This document shows positions 1 to 9,414 of a DNA stretch of 64,000 bases, one piece after another. Source of the stretch: Aquiflexum balticum DSM 16537 (GTDB lineage Bacteria > Bacteroidota > Bacteroidia > Cytophagales > Cyclobacteriaceae); assembly GCF_900176595.1 (NCBI RefSeq), contig NZ_LT838813.1, positions 2,932,001-2,996,000 on the forward strand. The letters run 5' to 3'. Each line of letters starts with the position of its first letter. Positions within the stretch are counted from its first letter, which is position 1. A program made the translations under genes and the position numbers. Under the pieces are notes generated by a model that searched no databases, was not told the origin of the DNA, and worked only from the letters and a program-made list of their open reading frames with translations.

Positions 1-2
1 CA

Positions 3-1562
3 GGTTCTTTATCCAACATTTATGTCTTTTCGATAATAGGCTTGTTTATTTTATTTATTGCGATCATCAATTTCATGAATCTTTCAACCGCACGGTCCAT
101 GGAACGGGCAAAAGAAGTGGGGATCCGAAAATCAATCGGGGCAGATAAAAACAGTTTGATGATTCAGTTTTTGGGTGAATCGCTGATCATTGTACTGCTA
201 TCGGCAATTGTGGCGGTGATTTTTATTTCAATGGCCATGCCTTTGATGAATAATCTGACGGGAAAAGAATTGGAAGTGTATAGGATCCTCAACTGGCAAA
301 CCATACCTTTCATTTTGGGAATTATCATAATTGTTGGTCTTTTGGCAGGTTCTTATCCGGCTTTGATCCTATCGAGCTTCCGTCCTGTGATGATTCTAAA
401 AGGAATCAACAAATCTGACGCACGTGGTGTAAATCTTCGAAAAGGTTTGGTGGTTTTTCAGTTCAGCCTTTCCATTGCACTCATAGCTGGCACAATCATC
501 GTTTATGGTCAGATGAGTCACTTGCTGGATAAGGACATGGGTTTTGATAAAGAACACATGGTGGTGGTAGATTATAATTATGACGAGAAAGTCAATGATG
601 TTTCCTCTTCATTGGAAAATGAGTTGGAGAATCGTCCTGATGTTCTTTCAGTAGCTTTTTCCAGAAGTGTGCCAGGAAGCCACTTCCCCAATGCCTTCAC
701 TACCATAGAAACTCCTGAAGGAGAAATGAAGGGCGATGGGCAGGCGATTTTTCAGGTTGGATTGGACTTCATTGATCATTATAATTTGGAACTGATTGCA
801 GGAAGGTCTTATTCAAGGGATTATTCTTCGGATTCTACGGCAGCTTTGGTGCTCAATGAGGCAGCCGCAAGACAGTATGGCTATGTCAATCCAGCTGACA
901 TTGTCGGGAAAAAATTTGATCAATGGGGAAGGGCCGGTACAGTAATCGGTGTGGTCAAAGATTTTAATTTTATATCCTTACATAATACTGTAGAACCTCT
1001 GACTTTGCCATTTGAGGCTTATGCAAGTCGGTATATGAGTTTGAAAGTCGATGGTGAAAACTTGCCATCAACCTTGTCTCAGATTGAATCTAAATGGAAA
1101 GAATTGGTACCGCATCGACCTTTTATTTATAGTTTTCTGGATGAAGATTTCAACAGGCAATACGAATCTGATTTCAGGTTCAGGCAGATCTTTACCACTT
1201 TCTCAGTCTTGGCAATTTTAATTGCCTGCCTGGGTCTGCTGGGCTTGGCTACCTATACAGCTGAACAAAGAACCAAAGAAATAGGAATCAGAAAAGTACT
1301 GGGTGCCGAAGTTTCTAGTATTGTCGCTTTGCTGTCCCGGGATTTTATCAAGCTGGTATTGGTAGCGATTATCCTTGCAATCCCGGTTACCTGGTATGCC
1401 ATGAACAGTTGGCTGGAAGGATTTGCCTATAGAATTGAGATCGAATGGTGGGTCTATTTATTGGCGGGATCAGGTGCAGTGATTGTGGCATTGGCTACCA
1501 TCAGTTCTCAGGCAATAAAGGCAGCTTTGATGAATCCGGTGAAGAGTTTGAAAAGTGAGTAA
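3..1562 (+). CDS. ABC transporter permease, MacB/FtsX type (5' end outside window)
   Basis: The gene runs in from before the window: the frame is open from base 3 with no stop, and the first residues visible (SIIGLFILFIAIINFMNLSTARS) are the start of an FtsX core, so the N-terminal half (first transmembrane helix and periplasmic MacB_PCD domain) is missing. What is visible is the first FtsX domain with RAKEVGIRKSIGA, a second periplasmic domain from about residue 150, and a second FtsX domain ending in EQRTKEIGIRKVLGAE and the usual NPVKSLKSE tail. Permeases of this ~800-residue duplicated form are common in Cytophagales and act in the inner membrane with a separate LolD/MacB-like ATPase. None is encoded in the window, so the substrate is unknown. 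It is followed after 210 bp by a paralogue in the same direction. Confidence 0.9.
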   Translation, partial: GSLSNIYVFSIIGLFILFIAIINFMNLSTARSMERAKEVGIRKSIGADKNSLMIQFLGESLIIVLLSAIVAVIFISMAMPLMNNLTGKELEVYRILNWQTIPFILGIIIIVGLLAGSYPALILSSFRPVMILKGINKSDARGVNLRKGLVVFQFSLSIALIAGTIIVYGQMSHLLDKDMGFDKEHMVVVDYNYDEKVNDVSSSLENELENRPDVLSVAFSRSVPGSHFPNAFTTIETPEGEMKGDGQAIFQVGLDFIDHYNLELIAGRSYSRDYSSDSTAALVLNEAAARQYGYVNPADIVGKKFDQWGRAGTVIGVVKDFNFISLHNTVEPLTLPFEAYASRYMSLKVDGENLPSTLSQIESKWKELVPHRPFIYSFLDEDFNRQYESDFRFRQIFTTFSVLAILIACLGLLGLATYTAEQRTKEIGIRKVLGAEVSSIVALLSRDFIKLVLVAIILAIPVTWYAMNSWLEGFAYRIEIEWWVYLLAGSGAVIVALATISSQAIKAALMNPVKSLKSE

Positions 1563-1772
1563 AATAGAAGCAAGATACAAGAACCAAAAATCAAGACTTT
1601 GGAAAATTTAGAAAGATGAATTTGGAGTGAAAATCTAATGTATTGATTCAAGTTTGCCTGATCACAGTAAAAAATAAAAATTTTATCCAATTTAGATCCA
1701 ATAAACTTTATGCAATTGACTAAATAATTTGAATTCTATCTCCAGAACTACAGCCACTACAACATTTCAAAC

Positions 1773-4178
1773 ATGCTAAAAAATTATTTCAAAATCGCAT
1801 GGAGAAGTCTTTCCAAAAGGAGGCTTTTCACTTTTATCAACCTCACCGGTTTGGTCTTGGGCCTAAGTTCTTTCCTGTTGCTGTTTTCTTTTGTAGCATC
1901 TGAATGGACCTACAATGATTTTCATACCAACAAGGATAATATATACCGGCTTGTGGTGACGGATGGGGTAAATGAACCTGAGGTCTATCTTCCTCCAGGA
2001 TATGCTGCAGTCTTGGAATCCCAATTTACCGACATCAAAACCGCCAACATTCTTGCCAGTCAGATCGCAGGTGGATTGGTCATCATCCCCGAAACCAAGG
2101 AATCTTTTAAGGAAGATTGGGTGATGTATGCAGATGGGGATTTTTTCAGGTCCTTTTCCTTTCCGGTCTCTAGCGGCAATGCTGACCTGACCCAGCCAAA
2201 TACAGTGGTGATTTCATCCAAACTGGCTAAGAAGTTCTTTGGCAATGAAAACGGGATAGGTAAAACAATTCAGGTAAGCAACCAATTTGGAAAGTCAGAT
2301 TATACAGTTACCGGGATTTTGGAGGACATTACCGTCCGATCGGATATCAAAGGGGAAATGTTCCTCTCCATCCATACTTTGGAAAATGCAGCCAACCGCA
2401 ATGGAAACGATTGGGCAGATCCAAATGGAATGGATTCGGGTTTTGTCAACCTCTATGTCACTCTCAAAGATGGTTCAGACAATAAAGGCCTTGCCGATCA
2501 GATTAGCCAATTTATCCGACAAAATCCGGAGGCAAAAGACGAGACTGTCATCTTGCAGCCGCTTTCTGAGATCCACTTGGGCAATTCCCTGACAGACCCT
2601 TTACCAACCCAAGGCAGTATGGGAACTGTTTTGGTATTCGCAGCAATTGGCCTGATGATCGTAGGGATCGCTTATGTCAATTACCTTAACCTCTCTGCGG
2701 CAAACATCCTGACACGCATCAAGGAAATCCGGATGAGAAAAGTATTGGGCGCGGACAGTTGGCAGCTTGCGCAGCAGTTTATGATGGAGACTTTTATGCT
2801 TATGCTATTGGCTTTTGGTTTGTCCTTTTTGATCGTCAATCTCATCGAAGTACCCTATGAAAGGCTCTTCGGCCAACCACTTTGGTTTGGGGCCTTTTTC
2901 CAACCGGTATTTTGGTTGGTGATTACTGCTGTCCTATTGCTTTGCACCCTACTTTCAGGATTTTATGTGGTGGCCCTTTCGGGAAAATTTGGACATCAGT
3001 TTCAGATCACTTTCCAACCGAAAAGCAGCCAAACCCTCAAGAAAACCTTGGTTATCCTGCAATTTGCGATTTCAGTGACCATCATCATCGGGACCATCGC
3101 CATCCGTGACCAACTCAGCTTTATGCAAAACCAAAACCTGGGAATGGACCTCGCGCAGAAGCTTGTGATAGACGGGCCGAGTGACTTGGGTGAAAACGGT
3201 GCTTCCAAAGTTTCCGCCTTCAAGTCTTCACTCAGGTCTCAGGCTTTTGTAGAGAAATTGAGTACTTCCAATGCCTTGCCCGGAATCGGGTATAATTTCT
3301 TCGCAAGTGGGATTACCCCGATGGTGCCACGGCCCGAGGACAAGGACAAATCCTATGGCATGATGATTATGGATGAGGAATTTATTGACACCTATGGCAT
3401 GAAATTGGTGGCTGGAAGGAATTTTTCCCCGGAGGAAGCCAATCAGGGATGGAGCCAATCCAAGAAACTGATGCTCAATGAAAATGCCGCTTTGGAATTT
3501 GGTTTTGAATCCGCAGAGGCAGCAGTGGGTCAAAGTATCCTTTGGGGAGAACCTTATGAAATTTTGGGTGTGGTCAAAGACTACCACCACATGTCGCTCA
3601 AAGAAGAGATCATGCCTATGATTTTTTTACCTTCTCAGGCAACGGGATATTTCAGTATGGTGGTCAGCAGCGATCAGATGAAAGGCAATCTTGAATCCAT
3701 CAAGACGATCTATGAAGAGATTTTTCCAGGTAATCCCTTTGCCTATTTCTTTATAGATGAGCGGTATGCCACCCAATACCAACAGGAACAGCAATTGGGA
3801 CAGGCTTTTTTGGTAGGAGGGATCATCGCGATCCTGATATCCTGTATGGGATTATTTGCTTTGGCGGCGTATACCGTGCAGCAGAAATCCAAGGAAATTG
3901 GGATTCGCAAAGTACTCGGAGCTAGCAGCCAAAGCCTTATCCAATTGGTCAGCAAGGATTTTGTAATCTTGGTGGGGATTGCTTTGGTGTTGGCCTTTCC
4001 GATTTCTTGGTGGGCGCTTGGTGCATGGCAGTCAGGGTTTCCTTACAAGGCAGGAATTTCTATTTCCACCTTTCTATTGGCGGGAGGTCTGACGCTGTTG
4101 ATTGCTTTGTTGACTGTCGGTTCACAAGCCCTAAAGGCAGCTTGGGCCAATCCGGTGGATTCGATTAAGGATGAATAG
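1773..4178 (+). CDS. ABC transporter permease, MacB/FtsX type, full length
   Basis: This is an 801-residue duplicated permease. It begins MLKNYFKIAWRSL, a start shared with the paralogue on the other strand near 11.8 kb, which supports this ATG. Layout is a first helix (about residues 20-42), a periplasmic MacB_PCD domain, a first FtsX core (about 285-400, with IKEIRMRKVLGAD), a helix near 430, a second periplasmic domain and a C-terminal FtsX core with QQKSKEIGIRKVLGA, ending NPVDSIKDE. The family couples to a cytoplasmic ATPase to do mechanical work across the periplasm; the cargo cannot be read from sequence. It probably arose with the upstream partial gene by tandem duplication. GC content is visibly higher in the middle than in the upstream copy. 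Confidence 0.92.
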   Translation: MLKNYFKIAWRSLSKRRLFTFINLTGLVLGLSSFLLLFSFVASEWTYNDFHTNKDNIYRLVVTDGVNEPEVYLPPGYAAVLESQFTDIKTANILASQIAGGLVIIPETKESFKEDWVMYADGDFFRSFSFPVSSGNADLTQPNTVVISSKLAKKFFGNENGIGKTIQVSNQFGKSDYTVTGILEDITVRSDIKGEMFLSIHTLENAANRNGNDWADPNGMDSGFVNLYVTLKDGSDNKGLADQISQFIRQNPEAKDETVILQPLSEIHLGNSLTDPLPTQGSMGTVLVFAAIGLMIVGIAYVNYLNLSAANILTRIKEIRMRKVLGADSWQLAQQFMMETFMLMLLAFGLSFLIVNLIEVPYERLFGQPLWFGAFFQPVFWLVITAVLLLCTLLSGFYVVALSGKFGHQFQITFQPKSSQTLKKTLVILQFAISVTIIIGTIAIRDQLSFMQNQNLGMDLAQKLVIDGPSDLGENGASKVSAFKSSLRSQAFVEKLSTSNALPGIGYNFFASGITPMVPRPEDKDKSYGMMIMDEEFIDTYGMKLVAGRNFSPEEANQGWSQSKKLMLNENAALEFGFESAEAAVGQSILWGEPYEILGVVKDYHHMSLKEEIMPMIFLPSQATGYFSMVVSSDQMKGNLESIKTIYEEIFPGNPFAYFFIDERYATQYQQEQQLGQAFLVGGIIAILISCMGLFALAAYTVQQKSKEIGIRKVLGASSQSLIQLVSKDFVILVGIALVLAFPISWWALGAWQSGFPYKAGISISTFLLAGGLTLLIALLTVGSQALKAAWANPVDSIKDE

Positions 4179-4282
4179 GTAATTTAATTATTGGGCAATC
4201 GAAAAAACCAATTCCATCTGTGGATATCTGAGCAATCTGTGAGAAATAATTTTACTCAAAGCACCTCCACGATCTTTCGCTT

Positions 4283-5452
4283 TCAATTAGACTTATTCCA
4301 ATAAATCCTCAGGTTATTGGTGGACCTTCCTGAAGCAATGATATCGGGTTTTCCATCCCCATCGAGATCGGCTATCTGCAGGTCCTCACAGGCCATCCCG
4401 TTTTTGTCCAGCCAGTATTCCTCAAAATCTGCGAAAGAACCTTTTTTTGGTGTATATATTTTGATTCCAATGTCTCCATCAATGTTTGGAACTCGCCAAC
4501 CGGCTACAACCTGTTGGACACCATTTCCCAAAAAATCGCCCCATCCAATCGCATGACCGTCTTTCAATGAGGCATCCAATTCTATCCTTGTTGGATGATC
4601 ATTGTTGATTTCCTTTGTTTCATAAACTGCGACCATATTTCCATGCATGGGTTCTACAGTCGCCAAAGCTTTGTTGCCGCTTGGTAAATGCTGCAATCTC
4701 AGTTCCCCGACTGCATTATCTTTCACCAAGCGCTCCACCTTTGATTGGTTAGTCCATTTCCCTTCCCTGAAAGAAAATATTTTTACGCCTTCCCGTCCTC
4801 CGACCAAAATCGATTCTCCTGAACCATCCTCCAATTCAACAATATCCAGGTTATGGGTGAGGTGCATGGAAGCATCTATCAGCTGGGTAGTCCAAGCTTG
4901 GGTTGGATCACCGGGAGGTTGGTAAGCCAAAACCTTTACGCCGGCACCTTGCCCCATCTTATTGCCTCGTCCATGAAGGGGGAGGACTATCAGTTGGTAA
5001 TTGTTGTCAGCTGTTTTTGCCCAACGCATGCGGTGGACTGTAGGTTCATGGTGGAGTTGGACCGGAGTCCATTTTTGGGTTGGGTCATCGGGGCGGATCA
5101 GGTAATGCACTGAACCGGATTTTTCGGGATCTGAAGTTTCACCCGGATTCCATTGGGCCCCGACAGCGACTTCTACTCTGCCATTTCCATTGATGTCCCT
5201 TGCCGCGATGCAGACATTATCAAATTCGGTCAGGTTCTCCACCATCACAAATCTCTTCCAGTCCCCATTTCTGTACCAGACAATTTCTGTTTTGTCCACC
5301 AGCAGGATATCCGGTTTCCCGTCACCATCAACATCTCCTATGGCCAAACCATAGCCTATGGCTACATCGGAGTCGATTTCCTGTATTTCGAATTTGGGTT
5401 CGGTTGGGCTGTAAGCCGAAAGGAGGTAGAGTAAGAAGAGTAGTTGATTCAT
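4283..5452 (-). CDS. secreted FG-GAP/VCBS repeat protein
   Basis: The protein has FG-GAP-like beta-propeller repeats marked by calcium-loop motifs: GDVDGDGKPDILLVD near the N-terminus, DINGNGRVEVAVGAQ, GDFLGNGVQQVVAGW and LADLDGDGKPDIIASG near the C-terminus. The open frame extends further upstream, but I chose the internal ATG because it starts a hydrophobic signal-like stretch (MNQLLFLLYLLSAYS) and the upstream residues are proline rich. Proteins of this kind in Bacteroidota are exported and bind ligands or act as carrier domains; no catalytic domain is evident. It converges on the permease upstream without an obvious terminator. Confidence 0.8.
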   Translation of the reverse strand: MNQLLFLLYLLSAYSPTEPKFEIQEIDSDVAIGYGLAIGDVDGDGKPDILLVDKTEIVWYRNGDWKRFVMVENLTEFDNVCIAARDINGNGRVEVAVGAQWNPGETSDPEKSGSVHYLIRPDDPTQKWTPVQLHHEPTVHRMRWAKTADNNYQLIVLPLHGRGNKMGQGAGVKVLAYQPPGDPTQAWTTQLIDASMHLTHNLDIVELEDGSGESILVGGREGVKIFSFREGKWTNQSKVERLVKDNAVGELRLQHLPSGNKALATVEPMHGNMVAVYETKEINNDHPTRIELDASLKDGHAIGWGDFLGNGVQQVVAGWRVPNIDGDIGIKIYTPKKGSFADFEEYWLDKNGMACEDLQIADLDGDGKPDIIASGRSTNNLRIYWNKSN

Positions 5453-5637
5453 CTGTTGGAAATTTGGGGCAGAATAAAGATAAGGAAAAAATGGGATAGG
5501 TGCGGGTGAGAACAATAATTCAATGGAATTGAAAATTAGGGATTCATATTGTATTCAATCATTGAATTATTTAAATTTAGTTTTTTGAACAAAAAATTAT
5601 TTAATTTATTAATGATTACATTATAATAAACTTATTT

Positions 5638-6684
5638 ATGAAATTTCTGAAATTGATTTTAACCAGTCTGTTTATTCTATCTTTCCTTTATCCAACCACA
5701 GTAACCAATGCCTGCACCCGCGTAGTCTATCAGGGACCAAATGGCAATATCATTACGGCCAGGTCTATGGATTGGAAGGATGAGATTCCTGCAGATATTT
5801 GGTTATTTCCTCGAGGTATGAACAGAAATGGTGCCGTGGGCCCAAATTCCGTTACTTGGAGATCGAAATATGGAAGTGTCGTTACAAGTGCATTTGATAT
5901 CAGTAGTACCGATGGTATGAATGAAAAGGGCTTGGTGGCCAATTTGCTTTGGTTGGCCGAATCAACTTACCCTGAATATGATGGTAAAGGAAAAGGGCTT
6001 TCCATAGCGGCTTGGGTCCAGTATATGTTGGATAATTTTGCCACGGTCGCTGAAGCAGTAGATGCTATGAGAAACAGGGATTTTGAAGTTGTGTCGGCCA
6101 ATATTCCGGGAACAGCAAGGTTGGCGACATTGCATTTGTCCATTTCAGATGCCAATGGCGATAATGCCATATTTGAATATGTGGATGGGAAAATGTTGAT
6201 TCATCATGATAGGTCATACAATGTCATGACCAACTCACCTGTTTTCGATCAACAGTTGGCCTTGAATGCTTATTGGAAGTCCATTGGAGGTCTGCACATG
6301 CTTCCGGGAACCAATAGGGCTGCAGACCGATTTGCACGGGCCTCTTTTTATATTCATGCCATTCCTCAAACCGACGATATGCGGATTTCGGTGGCTTCGG
6401 TTTTTTCGGTGATCAGAAATTGTTCCGTTCCTTTTGGGATTTCCTCCGAGGAAGAACCTAATATTTCTTCCACAAGGTGGAGGTCTGTATCGGATCAAAA
6501 AAACCTGGTCTACTATTTCGAAACAGTATTGACACCCAATACTTTTTGGGTGGATATCAGCAAGGTGGATTTTTCCGAAAAGGCAACAGTCAAAAAGTTG
6601 AGTGTTTCCAACCATGAGACTTATGCAGGGAATACCAATAAGCTGTTTAAGACAGCAAAGGCATTTGAATTTGCCGGGATTTGA
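5638..6684 (+). CDS. linear amide C-N hydrolase, choloylglycine hydrolase/penicillin acylase family
   Basis: A signal peptide (residues 1-25, ending VTNA) is followed directly by Cys26 in ACTRVVY, so signal cleavage would expose the N-terminal nucleophile typical of Ntn hydrolases of this family. ARSMDW supplies the conserved Arg and Asp after the nucleophile, and GMNEKGLVANLLWL is the family's substrate-pocket strand. The 348-residue length is normal. Homologues hydrolyse bile-salt conjugates, penicillin V or acyl-homoserine lactones; in an environmental bacterium an acyl-amide substrate is likely but unproven. The export signal suggests a periplasmic site of action. Confidence 0.88.
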   Translation: MKFLKLILTSLFILSFLYPTTVTNACTRVVYQGPNGNIITARSMDWKDEIPADIWLFPRGMNRNGAVGPNSVTWRSKYGSVVTSAFDISSTDGMNEKGLVANLLWLAESTYPEYDGKGKGLSIAAWVQYMLDNFATVAEAVDAMRNRDFEVVSANIPGTARLATLHLSISDANGDNAIFEYVDGKMLIHHDRSYNVMTNSPVFDQQLALNAYWKSIGGLHMLPGTNRAADRFARASFYIHAIPQTDDMRISVASVFSVIRNCSVPFGISSEEEPNISSTRWRSVSDQKNLVYYFETVLTPNTFWVDISKVDFSEKATVKKLSVSNHETYAGNTNKLFKTAKAFEFAGI

Positions 6685-6782
6685 ATTCTTGGAGGATGAA
6701 AGAATTTTTTGGTTTTGTTTTCAGTCGGATAAATATTTAAATTGAGTCTCGGATTTTATTTTAATTCAAAAAATATAGAAAC

Positions 6783-7007
6783 ATGAATATAGTTGAATTA
6801 CAATTGAAACTACATCAGGCCATAGATTCTATAACTGATAGGTCAACCTTAGAGGTGCTCAATAAATTATTGAGTTCAGATAAAGGGCCTTTTGCGAAAA
6901 TGTCTCTTAAAGAGTACAATGATGCGATAGAAAAAAGCCTTCAACAAATAAAAGAAGGAGAATTTGTATCAGTTGAAGATTTGGAAAAAGAATCAGATAT
7001 TTGGTGA
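6783..7007 (+). CDS. antitoxin of a type II toxin-antitoxin pair
   Basis: This 74-residue acidic, helical protein has no recognised DNA-binding fold at its N-terminus. The C-terminal half (EGEFVSVEDLEKES) looks like the toxin-binding tail of addiction-module antitoxins. It is called from context: its TGA stop overlaps the GTG start of a RelE/ParE-like toxin (GTGA), the classical translationally coupled layout. A family name cannot be assigned with confidence. The ATG start is preceded by an A-rich leader, normal here. Confidence 0.72.
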   Translation: MNIVELQLKLHQAIDSITDRSTLEVLNKLLSSDKGPFAKMSLKEYNDAIEKSLQQIKEGEFVSVEDLEKESDIW

Positions 7008-7300
7008 AAGCGAAAAAAGTTATTTGGTCAAAAAAGGCCGTAGAATCCTTGAAGTATTATCACGATTTCATAAAAAAAGATTCCCCTAGCGCTGCTATCA
7101 AAGTCAAACAAGAGATTATTAATGCTAGTAAGAGTTTAGCAACTGATCCAGAGAAATACCAGTTAGATGAGTTTATTCCAAATAATCCTGGAAATATCAG
7201 GAGATTTTTTAGATGGAGTTACAGAATTGTATATCAAGTCAATTTTAACTCTATTGATATTTTGAACGTGATCCATACAAGCCAAGAACCTGAAAAGTAA
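7004..7300 (+). CDS. RelE/ParE superfamily toxin
   Basis: This 98-residue basic protein carries the ParE/RelE signature: VIWSKKAVESLKYYHDFIKK at the start, a central lysine-rich helix pair and a C-terminal RFFRWSYRIVYQVN...DILNVIHTSQ, where the RxxYxIVY strand is diagnostic. RelE members cut ribosome-bound mRNA and ParE members poison gyrase; sequence alone does not decide which. Start choice is between TTG at 7001 and GTG at 7004; GTG overlaps the antitoxin stop and is preferred. Growth arrest on loss of the antitoxin is the expected phenotype. Confidence 0.82.
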   Translation: MKAKKVIWSKKAVESLKYYHDFIKKDSPSAAIKVKQEIINASKSLATDPEKYQLDEFIPNNPGNIRRFFRWSYRIVYQVNFNSIDILNVIHTSQEPEK

Positions 7301-7432
7301 ATCACAATTTTATTCTGTTCGATTTTTTGAATAATTGAATTCTATGCTGATCGATAACTTCGTTTAAAATTTTCAATAAGTACCTTTTCATAATCTATTT
7401 TTTATAATTTAGCCTTATCCAAAATTTGACAC

Positions 7433-9148
7433 ATGAAAAGAAGAAACTTCCTGTTCGGTTTGGCATTGGGTTCGGGTGCCTTGGCCATATCTCCATTTCA
7501 GCAACTATCTGCAAAAGACGGGTTGTCCCGAAAAGTTTCTGTCTCCGAAAACAACAGAAGCTTTCAAGCTGATGTCATAATTGCCGGCGGGGGTCTTGGT
7601 GGCTGTGCATCTGCTTTGGCAGCTTTACGGAATGGACTTTCTGTGGTGATGACCGAAGAGACAGATTGGATTGGCGGACAGATTACCCAACAGGGTGTGC
7701 CACCTGATGAACACCCTTGGATTGAGACACACGGGGCACCTGAATCTTACAGGTATTTTAGAACTGCTGTCCGGGAATACTATAAAAACAATTATCCATT
7801 GACGGAAGAGGCTGCTTCCAAGGAATTTTTGAATCCGGGAGATGGGTCGGTTTCACGGCTTTGCCACGAACCGAAAGTTGCTTTGGCGGTTTTGCATGCC
7901 ATGCTTGCCCCTTTTGAAAGTACTGGGAAATTGGTGCTACTGCTCAACCATCAAGTAAAATCAGCAGATTATCAAGGGAACAGGGTCAAATCCTTAACAG
8001 CAAAATCCCTGCTTTCCGGTAAAGAAGTGTTGCTAACGGCACCCTATTTTGTTGATGCTACGGAACTTGGGGACCTATTGCCTTTGACCAAAACAGCTTA
8101 TGTCACCGGAACAGAGTCGAAAGCTGAAACAGGTGAACTCCATGCCCCCGTAAAAGGAAATCCTGAAAATAACCAATCTTTTACAGTTTGTTTTGCCATG
8201 GATTATGTCAAAGGAGAGGAATGGACCATTCCGAAACCTGCGGATTATGATTTTTGGAAAAATTATGTTCCTGATCTAACTCCGCCTTGGCCGGGCAAAA
8301 TGTTGGCCATGCACTATTCCAATCCACAGACTTTACAGCCCAAATCCTTGGGATTTCACCCCGAGGGCTTTCCCACCGGTGACCTGTTGAATCTTTGGCT
8401 TTACCGCAGGATTTTGAATAAGAACAATTTCACTCCAGGACTCTATTCAGGTGATATCAGCTTGGTCAATTGGCCCCAGAATGATTATATCCCCGGCAAC
8501 ATCGTGGATGTCAGTGAAGCAGAATTTCAAAAGCATTTCAATGGCGGAAAACAATTGAGTTTATCCTTTCTGTATTGGTTGCAGACAGAGGTGGAAAGAC
8601 CTGATGGAGGCAAAGGTTGGAAGGGGCTTCGGCTTAGAAATGATGTGATGGGTACCGAGGATGGAATGGCCAAATATCCTTATGTCAGGGAATCAAGAAG
8701 GATAAAAGCTCTTTTCACTGTTTTGGAAGAACATGTGGGCAAAGAGCAAAGGGCTTCGGTTTCAGGATTGTCCGGGGATGAACTGAAAGCAGCTACTTTT
8801 GATGACAGTGTCGGCATCGGTTATTACCATATCGATTTGCACCCCAGTTCCAGAGGAGATAACTACATTGATTTTCCATCGCTTCCCTTTCAGATTCCAT
8901 TAGGTGCCTTGATTCCCCAAAACATGGAAAACCTGCTTCCTGCCAACAAAAACATCGGCACAACCCATATCACCAATGGTTGCTACAGATTACATCCCGT
9001 GGAATGGAGTATAGGCGAAGCAGTCGGCATGTTGGTGCCTTTTGCAATAGCCAAAAATGTTACCCCAAAAACCGTAAGAGAGGATAAAACGCTTTTAAGG
9101 GAATTTCAGGCAATGGTTAGGAGTCAGGGAGTGGAGACGGAATGGTAG
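7433..9148 (+). CDS. exported FAD-dependent oxidoreductase (FAD_oxidored type)
   Basis: The N-terminus MKRRNFLFGLALGSGALA looks like a twin-arginine signal, consistent with export of a folded flavoprotein. A Rossmann motif follows at about residue 50 (DVIIAGGGLGGCASALAAL), then TDWIGGQITQQGVPPDEH. These two blocks characterise the FAD_oxidored family of putative dehydrogenases found beside polysaccharide-use genes in Bacteroidota. The C-terminal half contains the conserved LPANKNIGTTHITNGCYRLHP region. The substrate is unknown. It stands alone, followed by a strong bidirectional terminator. Confidence 0.85.
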   Translation: MKRRNFLFGLALGSGALAISPFQQLSAKDGLSRKVSVSENNRSFQADVIIAGGGLGGCASALAALRNGLSVVMTEETDWIGGQITQQGVPPDEHPWIETHGAPESYRYFRTAVREYYKNNYPLTEEAASKEFLNPGDGSVSRLCHEPKVALAVLHAMLAPFESTGKLVLLLNHQVKSADYQGNRVKSLTAKSLLSGKEVLLTAPYFVDATELGDLLPLTKTAYVTGTESKAETGELHAPVKGNPENNQSFTVCFAMDYVKGEEWTIPKPADYDFWKNYVPDLTPPWPGKMLAMHYSNPQTLQPKSLGFHPEGFPTGDLLNLWLYRRILNKNNFTPGLYSGDISLVNWPQNDYIPGNIVDVSEAEFQKHFNGGKQLSLSFLYWLQTEVERPDGGKGWKGLRLRNDVMGTEDGMAKYPYVRESRRIKALFTVLEEHVGKEQRASVSGLSGDELKAATFDDSVGIGYYHIDLHPSSRGDNYIDFPSLPFQIPLGALIPQNMENLLPANKNIGTTHITNGCYRLHPVEWSIGEAVGMLVPFAIAKNVTPKTVREDKTLLREFQAMVRSQGVETEW

Positions 9149-9155
9149 TCCCCCC

Positions 9156-9194
9156 AGACCTTTGAGGTTTTTTTTTAACCTCGAAGGTCTTTTT
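9156..9194 (+). terminator. Rho-independent terminator, probably bidirectional
   Basis: AGACCTTTGAGGTT pairs with AACCTCGAAGGTCT around a T-rich loop (one G-T pair in an otherwise full 14-bp stem), followed by TTTT. It lies 7 bp after the oxidoreductase stop and faces the convergent permease gene. Confidence 0.75.
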
Positions 9195-9260
9195 AGAGCC
9201 GAGATGCGAGAAGCGAGAGACTAGGACAAAGACCCAAGAGCCAAGACAGAGAAGTGAGTG
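9195..9260. repeat. degenerate purine-rich microrepeat
   Basis: The stretch is built from variants of GCGAGAAGCGAGAG and AAGACCCAAGAGCCAAGAC. A looser version (AAGCAAGATACAAGAACCAAAAATCAAGAC) sits at about 1568-1597. No coding potential. The rest of the 9195-9414 gap shows nothing else I can name. Confidence 0.4.
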
Positions 9261-9414
9261 TTAAGCACTGAATTTACTTTACACTTTTTTCTATTATTAG
9301 AGATTCATCACTTCGCTGGAGGATTAGATTAAAAAACTCAGACCTTCTCGGAGCTCGTTCTGAATGAGGACGCACTTTTTAACATCGGTCATCGGTCATC
9401 TGACTTCCCACCCC

